Of a DNA stretch of 64,000 nt, positions 18,493-28,147 are shown piece by piece. The position numbers and the translations under genes were made by a program. The stretch is from Marinobacter salsuginis. GTDB taxonomy: Bacteria > Pseudomonadota > Gammaproteobacteria > Pseudomonadales > Oleiphilaceae. Every line of letters starts with the position of its first letter. Positions within the stretch are counted from its first letter, which is position 1. The notes beneath the pieces are model-generated. The model did not search any database and was not told the origin of the DNA. It saw only the letters and a list, made by a program, of their open reading frames with translations. Location: NCBI RefSeq assembly GCF_009617755.1, contig NZ_BGZH01000002.1, positions 124,001 to 188,000 on the forward strand, read 5' to 3'.

Positions 18493-20417
18493 CAGATCTC
18501 CGTCTTGGTTCTGCCTTTGCGTTGAATTTCATCAGCCAACAGCTGTTCGAACGCTTCAAGCGATAAAGTTCCCAGATCTTCGCCCTTGCGGGTACGTACG
18601 GCAACCGCGTTATTCTCGATTTCCTTGTCACCTACGACGACAAGATAGGGAACCTTGTTAAGAGTATGCTCGCGGATTTTAAAGCCGATCTTCTCGTTTC
18701 TCAAGTCAGCATTAACCCTATACCCCAAAGAATCCCACTTTTTCGCCAGATTCTGACAATAATCACGCTGATTATCGGTAATATTGAGGATTGCCACCTG
18801 TGTCGGCGCGAGCCAGGTCGGGAATGCTCCTTCGTATTCCTCGATCAGGATCCCGATGAAACGCTCGAAGGAACCCAACACCGCCCGGTGCAGCATTACC
18901 GGAGTTTTCCGCTCCGAATTGTCGGCAACATACTGCGCTCCCAGACGACCCGGCATCGAGAAGTCTACCTGGATGGTGCCACACTGCCACACCCGTCCGA
19001 TACAGTCTTTCAGGGAGAACTCGATCTTGGGCCCGTAAAAGGCCCCTTCGCCCGGCAGCAGTTCCCAGTCTACGCCCTCACGATTCAGCGCCTCTTCCAG
19101 GGCGGCTTCCGCCTTGTCCCAGACTTCATCGGAGCCAACCCGCTTTTCCGGACGGGTTGAGAGCTTGTAAAGGATTTCAGTGAACCCGAAGTCCGTGTAG
19201 ATTTCGTGCAGCATTTCGATAAAGGCCGACACTTCCTGCTGGATAGCGTCTTCTTCACAGAAGATATGGGCGTCGTCCTGGGTAAAGCCCCGAACCCGCA
19301 TGAGTCCATGCAACGCTCCGGAAGCCTCGTTCCGATGGCAGGAACCGAATTCTGCCAGCCTCAGCGGAAGGTCCTTGTAGCTTTTCAGCCCCTGGTTGAA
19401 GACCTGAACGTGGCACGGACAGTTCATGGGCTTGATGGCGTAGTCGTGTTTTTCCGACTCGGTGGTGAACATGTCGTCCTTGAACTTGTCCCAGTGCCCT
19501 GACTTCTCCCACAGGGTTCGCGACACCACCTGTGGAGTCTTGATTTCCTTGTAGCCATGCTCCTGCTGCTTGCGGCGCATGTATTGTTCGACTTCCTGGT
19601 AGAGCGACCAGCCATCGGGATGCCAGAACACCATGCCCGGCGCCTCTTCCTGCATATGGAACAGGCCAAGCTTCTTGCCAACCTTGCGGTGATCTCGCTT
19701 CTCTGCTTCTTCCAGACGGTGCAGGTAGGCCTTCAGATCTTTCTTGTTGCCCCAGGCGGTTCCGTAAACGCGCTGAAGCTGCTCATTACTGGTGTCGCCC
19801 CGCCAGTAGGCGCCGGCCACCTTGGTCAGTTTGAAGGCTTTCAGTTTGCCGGTGCTTGGCACGTGGGGACCGCGGCACAGGTCGATAAAGTCGCCCTGAC
19901 TGTAGAACGAAAGGTCTTCGTCGCCCGGAATGTCCTGGATGATACGGACCTTGTACTCTTCGCCCATATCTTCAAAGAGCTTGATCGCCTCATCACGGGA
20001 CATGATGGAGCGCGAAACCGGAAGGTCCTGCTTGGCGAGCTCTTCCATACGCTTCTCGATCCGCGCCAGGTCCTCATTGGTGAACGGGCGGTCGTACTTG
20101 AAGTCGTAGTAGAAGCCGTTGTCGATCACCGGGCCGATGGTAACCTGGGCTCCTGGAAACAGTTCCTGGACAGCCATGGCCATCAAGTGCGCCGTGGAAT
20201 GGCGAATGATATCAACACCCTCCTCGTCACGTTCTGTGACAATGGCGAGGTCGGCATCATTCTCGATGCGATAGCTGGTGTCCACGAGCTGACCATCCAC
20301 CTTTCCGGCAAGGGCGGCTTTGGCAAGGCCAGCGCCAATATCGGCGGCAACGTCATGAACGGTTACGGGTTCGGCAAAACTGCGATGGCTGCCATCGGGC
20401 AGGGTTACGACGGGCAT
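18492..20417 (-). CDS. thrS: Threonine--tRNA ligase
   Basis: A 641-residue class II synthetase (642 in E. coli). It has a TGS domain ([14 protein letters not shown] onward), an editing domain with [16 protein letters not shown] (about 71-86), a catalytic core with the zinc ligand region [10 protein letters not shown], then [12 protein letters not shown] (motif 2), and a C-terminal anticodon-binding domain. ATG at 20415-20417 is preceded by AGGAGC. The frame extends upstream to 20489, but that part is leader. It is the first gene of the operon running to the merR-type gene. Confidence 0.97.
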   Translation of the reverse strand: MPVVTLPDGSHRSFAEPVTVHDVAADIGAGLAKAALAGKVDGQLVDTSYRIENDADLAIVTERDEEGVDIIRHSTAHLMAMAVQELFPGAQVTIGPVIDNGFYYDFKYDRPFTNEDLARIEKRMEELAKQDLPVSRSIMSRDEAIKLFEDMGEEYKVRIIQDIPGDEDLSFYSQGDFIDLCRGPHVPSTGKLKAFKLTKVAGAYWRGDTSNEQLQRVYGTAWGNKKDLKAYLHRLEEAEKRDHRKVGKKLGLFHMQEEAPGMVFWHPDGWSLYQEVEQYMRRKQQEHGYKEIKTPQVVSRTLWEKSGHWDKFKDDMFTTESEKHDYAIKPMNCPCHVQVFNQGLKSYKDLPLRLAEFGSCHRNEASGALHGLMRVRGFTQDDAHIFCEEDAIQQEVSAFIEMLHEIYTDFGFTEILYKLSTRPEKRVGSDEVWDKAEAALEEALNREGVDWELLPGEGAFYGPKIEFSLKDCIGRVWQCGTIQVDFSMPGRLGAQYVADNSERKTPVMLHRAVLGSFERFIGILIEEYEGAFPTWLAPTQVAILNITDNQRDYCQNLAKKWDSLGYRVNADLRNEKIGFKIREHTLNKVPYLVVVGDKEIENNAVAVRTRKGEDLGTLSLEAFEQLLADEIQRKGRTKTEI

Positions 20418-20479
20418 GAAAAGCTCCTGTTGGTTACTCAGCGGTGATCTATACCAGAGACCACATGGTGACGGCGCGA

Positions 20480-20495
20480 CGCGATACAAACCGCG
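20480..20495 (-). promoter_or_regulatory. Leader hairpin of thrS with an anticodon-like loop
   Basis: In the transcript CGCG pairs with CGCG around the loop GUUUGUAU, about 60 bases before the thrS start. The loop holds U-UGU-A, as in the anticodon loop of tRNA-Thr(UGU). In E. coli, ThrRS represses its own mRNA by binding tRNA-like leader arms; a similar role here is a guess. Confidence 0.35.
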
Positions 20496-20511
20496 GGCCG
20501 ATTCGAGGCGA

Positions 20512-20541
20512 AGTCTAACAGAAAAAAACCCGGCAGGTTAA
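20512..20541 (-). promoter_or_regulatory. Candidate thrS promoter
   Basis: On the minus strand TAGACT (20512-20517) could be the -10 and TTAACC (20536-20541) a weak -35, 18 bases apart. The -10 is followed by TCGCCTC. A nearly identical TAGACTTCGCTCC precedes tRNA-Pro. The -35 would sit inside the TRAP terminator. Confidence 0.45.
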
Positions 20542-20551
20542 TGCCGGGTTT
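20525..20551 (-). terminator. Terminator of the TRAP transporter operon
   Basis: AAACCCGGCA and TGCCGGGTTT pair around a six-base loop, with seven T bases following on the minus strand, 19 bases after the TRAP gene stop. Confidence 0.9.
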
Positions 20552-20569
20552 CTCGCATCCAGGGCTCTG

Positions 20570-23170
20570 TCAGGCCGCCTGGCCGGATGCCTCTTCGCGG
20601 GCCCGTCGCCGGAGCTGGCCATAGGCCAGAAGACCCAGAAGCGCCAGGGCCGGAATGAACATCAGCTCCTTCGGCGGTCGCGAAAGCTGAACCTGCACGG
20701 CATCGATGGTCCAGCCAAACTGGATACCGACCTCTTCCGCCGGGCTGCCAAACCCGACAAAGTCCACCGCCATTTTGTCGCCGTCAGGGCTCAGCTCCAG
20801 GCCTGCCTCCATCAGTCTCTGCTCAGGTGTCTCGCCTGCGGGAATCGGCAGCCGCACATAGGTGCTCACCTCATCGCCATCGATATTCATGCCAGATGCC
20901 TTGAGGATGATCGGCTGGCCCGCCGGAACCTCTTCGACATACTCCATGACCTGTGCACCCGGCTGGTCTTCAGTCGGCGGGTAAACCATGTCCCACCAGA
21001 AACCTGGACGGAACATAGTGAAGGTGATGAGCAGCAGCAACACTGTTTCCCATTTATAGCTCTTGGTAAACCAGTAGCCCTGGGTAGCGGCCGAGAATAC
21101 CAGCATGGCCGTGACCGCACTGAAGATGGTCACCAGCAGGTCAAACCACCCCGTCAGGCCGATCAGCAACAACTGGGTGTTGAAGATAAACATGAACGGC
21201 AGGATTGCGGTTCGAATATCGTAGGTAAAACCTTGCACACCGGTCCGTATCGGGTCGGCACCCGAAATGGCCGCCGCCGCGTAGGCGGCAAGACCCACCG
21301 GTGGCGTATCATCCGCGAGGATGCCGAAGTAGAACACGAACAGGTGCACCGCAATCAGCGGTACGATCAGTCCGTTCTGGGCACCGAGGGTGACAATCAC
21401 TGGCGCCATCAGTGTGGAGACAACAATGTAGTTCGCCGTAGTTGGCAGCCCCATACCGAGAATCAGACTGATAATGGCGGTAAAGATGAGCATGAGCAGA
21501 AGATTTCCGCCGGACAGGAACTCCACGAAGGCCGTCATTACAAGGCCAATACCCGTCAGGGTGACGGTGCCCACCACAATCCCCGCGGTGGCGGTCGCCA
21601 CGCCAATACCCACCATGTTGCGAGCGCCGGTGGCCAGCGAATGGGCCAGATCGAAAAAGCCGTCTTTGGTCAGGCGGGCAAAGTCGCCACGCTTGCGGAA
21701 AAAGGCTTTCAGCGGCCGCTGGGTGATCACAATAAAGATCATGAACACGGTAGCCCAGAACGCGGAAAGCTGGGGTGAAAAACGCTCAACAGTCAGGCAC
21801 CACACCAGAACCACCACCGGCAGCAGGAAATACAGGCCGGTTTTGACCGTTGGCCCGACCGGGGGCAGCTCGCCCATGTCCTTGTTCGGGTCGTCTTCTT
21901 CCAATTCCGGGAAACGTGTCGCGTAACCCACCAGTGCAACGTAGACCGCCACCAGCAGCGGTGCCAGCACCCACATGGCCGCGTCACCAAGCAATGTCTT
22001 GGTCCAGCCTATGCCGTAATAGACGGCCAGGGTGAGCACGATAAGGCCGAGCAATATTACCACCCAGTTCAGCATGCGCTGCGCCAGGGTGGGCTTATTC
22101 AACCGCTCGATACCCTGCATTTTCAGTTTGCAGGCTTCGAGGTGAACGATGTAGATCAGGGCGACATAGGAAATCATCGCCGGCAGGATCGCGTGCTTGA
22201 TGACCTCAAGGTAGGAAATACCCACGTATTCCACCATGAGGAAAGCCGCAGCCCCCATGATCGGCGGCGTCAGCTGGCCGTTCGTCGAGGCGGCCACTTC
22301 CACGGCACCAGCCTTGGTTGCCGGAAATCCTACACGCTTCATCAGTGGGATGGTGAAGGTACCAGTAGTCACCACGTTGGCAATGGAGGAGCCGGAGATC
22401 ACACCACTTAGGCCACTGGACACAACCGCGGCCTTGGCCGGGCCGCCCCGCATATGCCCGAGCATGGCATAGGCCACCTTGATGAAATAGTTGCCGGCAC
22501 CGGCCCTCTCCAGCAGTGCGCCGAACAGAACAAAGAGAAAGACGAAACTGGTGGACACCCCGAGCGCCACACCAAACACGCCTTCCGTACCAAGCCATTG
22601 ATGGGAAGCCAGCTTGCTCAGGCTGACGCCCTTGTGGGCAATCACATCCGGCATGTAGGGGCCGGCAATAGAGTAGGTTATGAATACCGCGGCCACGATA
22701 GTCAATGGCAGACCAAGTGAACGCCGGGTAGCTTCCAGAAGTAGCACCAGACCGATCAGCGCAACCCAGAGATCCTGGGTGATCGGCGCACCGGGACGCG
22801 TCGAAAGCTCTTCATAAAAAACGTATAGATAAGAGGCACAAAACGCCGCCACAACGGCGAGGATCCAGTCGTAAATCGGGACCGCGTTGACATGACGACC
22901 GCGGATCATCGGAAAAGACGCGAAGGCCAGGAAAACGGCGAACGCCAGGTGAATCGAACGGGCTTCCGTCGAATTGAAAATGCCGAAATCAAGAATAAAT
23001 GGGAGCGGTGACGCAATCCAGAGCTGGAACAGCGACCACACAAGGGGAACGATGAACAGAATAACAGCCGCGTAACCGGTCGCGGCCCTTCCCCCGGTTT
23101 CGGTCTGCAGGATTTCTTCTACATTGCCGCCGCCAGCGCTACCTCCGTTCGACGGATCGCTCGTTGCCAT
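20570..23170 (-). CDS. TRAP transporter fused permease (4TM/12TM) with C-terminal DUF3394
   Basis: An 866-residue inner-membrane protein in which the small (DctQ-like) and large (DctM-like) subunits of a TRAP carrier are fused. The first helices lie at about 35-180. The DctM core starts with GVSTSFVFLFVLFGALLERAG and carries the glycine-rich GLSGVISGSSIANVVTTGTF loop and, later, MGLPTTANYIVVSTLMAPV. The last about 170 residues form an extracytoplasmic domain of the DUF3394 type followed by one final helix. It works with the TAXI binding protein encoded 82 bases upstream to import an organic acid by sodium symport. The substrate is not predictable. Confidence 0.93.
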   Translation of the reverse strand: MATSDPSNGGSAGGGNVEEILQTETGGRAATGYAAVILFIVPLVWSLFQLWIASPLPFILDFGIFNSTEARSIHLAFAVFLAFASFPMIRGRHVNAVPIYDWILAVVAAFCASYLYVFYEELSTRPGAPITQDLWVALIGLVLLLEATRRSLGLPLTIVAAVFITYSIAGPYMPDVIAHKGVSLSKLASHQWLGTEGVFGVALGVSTSFVFLFVLFGALLERAGAGNYFIKVAYAMLGHMRGGPAKAAVVSSGLSGVISGSSIANVVTTGTFTIPLMKRVGFPATKAGAVEVAASTNGQLTPPIMGAAAFLMVEYVGISYLEVIKHAILPAMISYVALIYIVHLEACKLKMQGIERLNKPTLAQRMLNWVVILLGLIVLTLAVYYGIGWTKTLLGDAAMWVLAPLLVAVYVALVGYATRFPELEEDDPNKDMGELPPVGPTVKTGLYFLLPVVVLVWCLTVERFSPQLSAFWATVFMIFIVITQRPLKAFFRKRGDFARLTKDGFFDLAHSLATGARNMVGIGVATATAGIVVGTVTLTGIGLVMTAFVEFLSGGNLLLMLIFTAIISLILGMGLPTTANYIVVSTLMAPVIVTLGAQNGLIVPLIAVHLFVFYFGILADDTPPVGLAAYAAAAISGADPIRTGVQGFTYDIRTAILPFMFIFNTQLLLIGLTGWFDLLVTIFSAVTAMLVFSAATQGYWFTKSYKWETVLLLLITFTMFRPGFWWDMVYPPTEDQPGAQVMEYVEEVPAGQPIILKASGMNIDGDEVSTYVRLPIPAGETPEQRLMEAGLELSPDGDKMAVDFVGFGSPAEEVGIQFGWTIDAVQVQLSRPPKELMFIPALALLGLLAYGQLRRRAREEASGQAA

Positions 23171-23252
23171 AAGTTCTTCCTGTAGCGTGAAAGGTTGTTC
23201 TCTGGAGGGAAACCCGGCGGGCCTGGGCCCGCCGGTCCGGTTTCAAGTCAGA

Positions 23253-24236
23253 TCAGTCGATCAGACCGGCTTCCTTGTAGTACTTGGCAGCACCCGGGTG
23301 CAGCGGCGCACTCAGGGCATCAGAGACCATCTCTTCCTTGTTCAGATTGGCGAAGGCAGGGTGCAGACGCTTGAAGCTGTCGAAGTTTTCGAACACCGCC
23401 TTGACCACGGCGTAAACCACATCTTCCGGTACATCGGTGGAAGAAACAAAGGTTGCCGCCACACCGAAGGTAGTGGTGTCTTCGTCAGAGCCACGGTACA
23501 TACCACCCGGGATGACCGCTTTGCGGTAATACGGATTCTCTTCGATCAGCGTCTGGGTCGCCTCGTTATCAACGTTGACAATCACGCTGTCACAGGAAGT
23601 AGTGGCTTCCTTGATGGCGCCTGAGGGGTGCCCGACGGTGTAGAAGAAAGCGTCGATGTTGCCGTCGCACAGGGCCTGTGACTGCTCGGCGGCCTTGATC
23701 TCAGCGGCAAGAGCAAACTTGTCCATGCCCCAACCCATTTCTTCCATCAGAACCTCGGCGGTGGCCCGCTGGCCAGAACCCGGGTTACCCACGGAAACCC
23801 GCTTGCCTTCCAGGTCTTCAAAGGTCTTGATGCCTGAACCCTTGCTGGCAACAACGGTGAACGGCTCTGGATGCAGGGAAAAGACCGCGCGAAGGTCCTT
23901 GTTGGCGCCATCGTCCTTGAATTGGCTGGTGCCGTTATAGGCATGATATTGCCAGTCGGACTGGGCCACGGCCAGATCGAGTTCGCCCTGGCGGATGGCG
24001 TTCAGGTTGTAGACGGAGCCACCGGTGCTCTCAACGGAGCAGCGGATACCATGTTCTTTACGGTCCATGTTCACCAGACGACAGATCGCACCGCCGGCCG
24101 GATAATAAACACCGGTTACACCACCGGTGCCGATAGTCACAAAGCGCTGCTCCTGCGCGGAAACGGAGGTGGAAGCAGCACCCAGGCTGACTGCGGCAGC
24201 GACAGCAAATGCGGAGGCTTTCAGTTTCAGTGTCAT
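23253..24236 (-). CDS. TAXI family TRAP transporter solute-binding protein
   Basis: A 327-residue periplasmic protein. A signal peptide ([20 protein letters not shown], cleavage near VSA-QE) precedes the TAXI-family start [25 protein letters not shown], the canonical 'GTGGxxGxYYPxGGAI' motif. The later [22 protein letters not shown] is also family-typical. I start at the ATG at 24234-24236 with AAGGAAG upstream; the longer open frame to 24329 has no family match. It delivers substrate to the fused permease. TAXI proteins bind dicarboxylates or amino acids such as glutamate in known cases. Confidence 0.95.
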   Translation of the reverse strand: MTLKLKASAFAVAAAVSLGAASTSVSAQEQRFVTIGTGGVTGVYYPAGGAICRLVNMDRKEHGIRCSVESTGGSVYNLNAIRQGELDLAVAQSDWQYHAYNGTSQFKDDGANKDLRAVFSLHPEPFTVVASKGSGIKTFEDLEGKRVSVGNPGSGQRATAEVLMEEMGWGMDKFALAAEIKAAEQSQALCDGNIDAFFYTVGHPSGAIKEATTSCDSVIVNVDNEATQTLIEENPYYRKAVIPGGMYRGSDEDTTTFGVAATFVSSTDVPEDVVYAVVKAVFENFDSFKRLHPAFANLNKEEMVSDALSAPLHPGAAKYYKEAGLID

Positions 24237-24377
24237 GTGAGTTCTTCCTTTTTTCTGTTCATTGTAATGAAGCGCCCGCCTCGTGGGCGGGCAAATGGTA
24301 CGAACACCGTAAAACATAGACCACTTCACACCATAAATAAAGTATGGATTAGCTCGCTAAACGGTTGAGCAGACAAC

Positions 24378-24404
24378 AAAAAAGCCCGCGATGCGGGCTT
24401 TTTT
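24378..24404. terminator. Terminator of the DUF1329/YCF48/RND operon
   Basis: AAAAAAGCCCGC and GCGGGCTTTTTT pair around a GAT loop, 18 bases after the RND stop. It is symmetrical, so it could also stop plus-strand transcripts. Confidence 0.92.
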
Positions 24405-24421
24405 GCAGATAATTGCGAGTG

Positions 24422-26806
24422 TTATTTCGCAGCTCGGGCCTTGGCGAGCATCTGGTCCGGCCGTAGCAGGAACCGGGCCAGAGCCGGCAACAGCCAGATG
24501 GCTCCCACCATATTCCACAGGAACATGAAGAACAGCAGGAAGCCCATGTCGGCCTGGAACTTGATCGGCGAGAAGATCCAGGTGACAACACCCAGGCCCA
24601 GCGTCACACCGGTAAACATAACCGCCTTACCCGTGGAGCGCAGCGTCTCGTAATAGGCCTCCTGGAGTGTTCTGCCCTCAAGCAGGTATTTCTCCAGCTT
24701 GCTGTAGATATAGATGCCGTAGTCGACACCTATACCAACACCCAGGGCAATAACCGGCAGGGTTGCCACTTTGATACCAATGCCGGACACCGCCATGATC
24801 GCCTCGCAGAGGATCGACGTCAGTCCCAGAGGTATCACGATACACAGTACCGCGCGGACCGAACGGAAGGTCACGAAGCACAGCAAACTCACCACGCTGT
24901 AGACGAGAATCAGCATCTTGTCCTTGGCGCCGGAGATAACCTCATTGGTCGCAGCCTCAACACCGGCATTACCAGCCGCCAGCAGGAACCTGTGTTCCTC
25001 GTTGCTGTTCTTCTCGGCAAACTGTTCGACGCGCTCAACAACGGTTTCCAGGGTCTCTGCCTTGTGATCCTCAAGGAACACCAGCACCGGGGTCAGACTA
25101 CAGTCGGTATTGATCAGACCCGCAGGCGCTTCGCGAATGGAGGCATTGATGATGGTCTGGTTGCGGGAAATCTCGTACCACTTCCAGTTACCTTCGTTCA
25201 GAGCCTTGGTGACCATCTTGGAAACATCTGCAAGGGATGCCGAGGACTGCACGCCCGGCGTGTTCTGAAGCTCCCATTGCAGGGTGTCCATGGCCCGCAG
25301 CACATTGTACTGGGTGCACTGCTCTTCCGGCGTTTTAACCATCACCACCAAGACATCCGCACTGGTGGAATAGTTATCGATGATGTAGGCGTTATCCTTG
25401 TTGTACCGGGAATCCGCGCGGAGCTCCGGCGCGCCCTGGTCAAGGTCACCGATCTTGAGGTCCTGCTTGTAGTAGAGACCCAGGCCAAGACCAATGACAG
25501 CAATCAGCAGGGAGATGGGCGCCACGCCCGGATGCGAGAAGTAAGACATCGCGCGCCACTTTCGATCCTGCTTTTCACCGTGGTTCTGTACGTGGCGGAT
25601 ACCGCCCTTGGAGATACCAACGTAGGACATGATCAACACATGCAGAACCAGGTTGGTGAGGATGACATACGCCACACCAATACCCGCGGCAATCGCAAGG
25701 TCCCGGATAACGTCGATCTCGATAAAGAACAGGGTCAGGAAGCCAAAGGCGTCCGAGATCAGTGCCAACATGCCAGGTATGTAAAGGGCTCGGAAAGCAA
25801 GACGCGCAGCAGTTACCGCATCGAAGCCCTTGGCAGCTTCAACGGCCATGGCGTTGACAATCTGAACACCGTGACTGATACCGATCGCGAACACGAGGAA
25901 GGGCACCAGAACGGAGTAAGGGTCAAGACCATACCCCAGCAACCGAAGGGTCCCCAACTGCAGGAAAACGGCAATAATCGAGGTAAAGACCGGAACCAGG
26001 GTCCCGGCAATGGCCCGGGAGTACCAGAACAACAAAAGCGTGGTCAGCAGGATGGTAATCCCGGCAAACCATGCAATGGATCCGATACCTTCAATCAGAT
26101 CACCAACCTTCTTGGCGAAACCGACAATATGAATCTGGATGTTCGGGTTCTGCTCTTCGTACTTTTCCCGGATTTTTTCCTCGAGCTGACGGGAAAATTC
26201 GCCGTAATCCAGGGCCTCACCGGTTTCCGGATTTTTCTCGTACAGTGGCGCGTAAACGATCGTTGACTTGAAGTTGTCGGAAATCAGGCGACCAACTTCG
26301 TTGGAACGCAGAACATTCTGACGGAGCTGCTCAAGGCTGTCCCGGGAGCCGTCGTACCCGTCCGGTATAACCGTACCGCCCTGGAAACCCTGTTCGGTAA
26401 CCTCCACCCAGCGCACGTTCGATGTCCACAGGGATTTGAGACCGGAACGATCCACACCATTGAGGTAGAAGACCTCGTCAGTAATCTGCTTCAGGGTCTC
26501 CATGTACTCCTGGGTGAAAATATCGCCCTCTTTTGCCTCGACGGCGATACGGACAAAGTTACCCAGGTTTTCCAGGTCATCCCGGTGCTCGAGCATGTTC
26601 ACGATATAGGGATGCTCGAGAGGAATCATCCTCTCGAAACTGGCATCAGGCTGGATCTTGACGGCGTTGTAACCAAGAAACAGCGTCAATACGGCAAAAA
26701 AGATAAGAATGATCGGCCGGTTATTGAAGAGCAGCCTTTCGAGAAAGGGTTCCGCCTTGGGCGTGGTCAGGTAGTGCTCGCCCTTGTCATGCTTAGGGTT
26801 GGACAT
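24422..26806 (-). CDS. RND/MMPL family efflux transporter
   Basis: A 794-residue inner-membrane protein with the two-fold RND layout: one helix near 30-48, a periplasmic domain (about 50-235), five helices (about 236-400), then a second helix, periplasmic domain and helix bundle. The sterol-sensing-like segment contains VALGVGIGVDYGIYIYSKLEKYL in the second half and FAIGISHGVQIVNAMA in the first. The acidic residue in GVDYGIY is the usual proton-path position. It belongs to the MMPL/HpnN-like branch that exports lipids or hydrophobic compounds. It is the last gene of an operon with DUF1329 and YCF48 proteins. Confidence 0.9.
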   Translation of the reverse strand: MSNPKHDKGEHYLTTPKAEPFLERLLFNNRPIILIFFAVLTLFLGYNAVKIQPDASFERMIPLEHPYIVNMLEHRDDLENLGNFVRIAVEAKEGDIFTQEYMETLKQITDEVFYLNGVDRSGLKSLWTSNVRWVEVTEQGFQGGTVIPDGYDGSRDSLEQLRQNVLRSNEVGRLISDNFKSTIVYAPLYEKNPETGEALDYGEFSRQLEEKIREKYEEQNPNIQIHIVGFAKKVGDLIEGIGSIAWFAGITILLTTLLLFWYSRAIAGTLVPVFTSIIAVFLQLGTLRLLGYGLDPYSVLVPFLVFAIGISHGVQIVNAMAVEAAKGFDAVTAARLAFRALYIPGMLALISDAFGFLTLFFIEIDVIRDLAIAAGIGVAYVILTNLVLHVLIMSYVGISKGGIRHVQNHGEKQDRKWRAMSYFSHPGVAPISLLIAVIGLGLGLYYKQDLKIGDLDQGAPELRADSRYNKDNAYIIDNYSTSADVLVVMVKTPEEQCTQYNVLRAMDTLQWELQNTPGVQSSASLADVSKMVTKALNEGNWKWYEISRNQTIINASIREAPAGLINTDCSLTPVLVFLEDHKAETLETVVERVEQFAEKNSNEEHRFLLAAGNAGVEAATNEVISGAKDKMLILVYSVVSLLCFVTFRSVRAVLCIVIPLGLTSILCEAIMAVSGIGIKVATLPVIALGVGIGVDYGIYIYSKLEKYLLEGRTLQEAYYETLRSTGKAVMFTGVTLGLGVVTWIFSPIKFQADMGFLLFFMFLWNMVGAIWLLPALARFLLRPDQMLAKARAAK

Positions 26807-26852
26807 TCAAAAGCCCCTCTATTGTTCGTTCGGTTGTTGCCACATCAGGGCG

Positions 26853-28001
26853 TTATTGAAGGTTTCTTCCACGGGCGTCTGTAATTTTCGCGCCACCTTC
26901 GCCGACAATCAGCAGGTCTGTTCCTGAAATAGGCACGGCACTCATGACGCCCTCCCGATCACTGCGGAAATGCTCTCGAAAGGTTTCTGCGCCATTGGTA
27001 CTCATCAGCACCGCGCCACCGTTACCCACGAGGGTAATGCGGCCATCTTCAGCAACGACGCCGCTGTTGAGGGTCGCCCCGGCAGAATTCGGGACCATCC
27101 GCCAGCTCTTGCCCAGATCGGAAGAGAACAGCATGTTGCCCCGGAGGCCAAACGCGAGAATCTCGTTCACCTGACCTGTGCCAATAACACCGAACAGGGA
27201 GCCTTCATAGGGTGCCTCGCGGCGCTCAAAGGTCTCACCACCGTCCACAGAGACGTGTATCTGACCGGCCTCACCCACAACCACAAGGGCTCCACCCGTA
27301 ATCCGGGTAATGCCATTCAGGTGGAAGTTCTGCCGGTTATCAATTCTTGGCGCCCAGTCTTTCCAGGTTTCACCGCCGTCCATCGTACGCAGGAACATGC
27401 CGTAGGCTCCCACCACAAAACCGCGGTTCTCGTTTTCGAACCAGACGTCCAGCAGCGGGTTGACCGGACCGATATCCATGTCCGCCTGAATGTTCTCAAG
27501 GGCAAAGTAAAGATCGTCCAGTGCCCACTCGAGGTCTTCTTTTTCTTCCTCAGGCGCTTCTTCGATGCGCTCCTGCATGGCAACAATCTGTTCTTCGCGG
27601 CTCTCGATGGCCAGCTCCATGGCCCGGATCCCGTCGATCTGAAGGCTCCAGGTGGCTCCGGCGTCAGTGGTTTTGAGAACCACGCCACTGTGCCCCACTG
27701 CCCAGCCATGGGTGTCGGTACCGAAATCAATCGCTGTAAGGGTCACAGAAACAGGAACTTCACCCTGAACCCAGGTTTTCCCCTCGTCATCCGAGTAGAT
27801 GATATGCCCGCGTTCTCCGACGGCCACAATACGATCACCAACCCGGGTCGCATCGGTGAGAAGATTCTCCGGGGCCAGATCCGTTAGCCGGGCCGGGGTT
27901 TCGATGATATCTGCAAGCGCAAACGCTGCAGGGGCAGACCAGACCATGGAAAGTCCAAGGCAGGCAGCGCCCAGAGTCTTGCACATCAACCTTTTAGCCA
28001 T
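26853..28001 (-). CDS. YCF48/BNR-repeat beta-propeller protein, exported
   Basis: A 382-residue protein with a signal peptide (hydrophobic residues about 10-29). It then has repeated blades of the photosystem-II-assembly/YCF48 type, each with the pattern S-x-D-x-G-x-T-W (DDEGKTW, TDAGATW, MDGGETW, VDGGETF, DLGKSW). A glutamate-rich coiled insertion (about 125-165, EEQIVAMQERIEEAPEEEKEDLE region) interrupts the propeller. In non-photosynthetic bacteria such proteins accompany DUF1329 and RND genes. An assembly or docking role for the exporter is inference. Confidence 0.88.
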   Translation of the reverse strand: MAKRLMCKTLGAACLGLSMVWSAPAAFALADIIETPARLTDLAPENLLTDATRVGDRIVAVGERGHIIYSDDEGKTWVQGEVPVSVTLTAIDFGTDTHGWAVGHSGVVLKTTDAGATWSLQIDGIRAMELAIESREEQIVAMQERIEEAPEEEKEDLEWALDDLYFALENIQADMDIGPVNPLLDVWFENENRGFVVGAYGMFLRTMDGGETWKDWAPRIDNRQNFHLNGITRITGGALVVVGEAGQIHVSVDGGETFERREAPYEGSLFGVIGTGQVNEILAFGLRGNMLFSSDLGKSWRMVPNSAGATLNSGVVAEDGRITLVGNGGAVLMSTNGAETFREHFRSDREGVMSAVPISGTDLLIVGEGGAKITDARGRNLQ

Positions 28002-28065
28002 TCAGATTGCCTATTATGTTGTATTGAACTGTGTCTCTGACCGGCAAAGCCGGGAATAACTGTAA

Positions 28066-28097
28066 ACATACCGGCAACCCTGCGGTTGCCGGTATGT
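28066..28097 (-). promoter_or_regulatory. Perfect 14-base-pair hairpin between the DUF1329 and YCF48 genes
   Basis: ACATACCGGCAACC and GGTTGCCGGTATGT pair fully around a four-base loop. The site lies 50 bases after the DUF1329 stop and 64 bases before the YCF48 start, without a T-run. It probably stabilises or processes the mRNA so that DUF1329 is made in excess over the downstream genes. Confidence 0.6.
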
Positions 28098-28147
28098 CGG
28101 GTCGCCACTTCCTGTGGGCGGGGACGCATCCCTCGACCAACAGTGCG

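Noticed and set aside
24992..26266. A 424-codon plus-strand frame rich in His, Gln and Asn
   Set aside because: Antisense of the RND gene; the composition is the mirror of hydrophobic helix codons.
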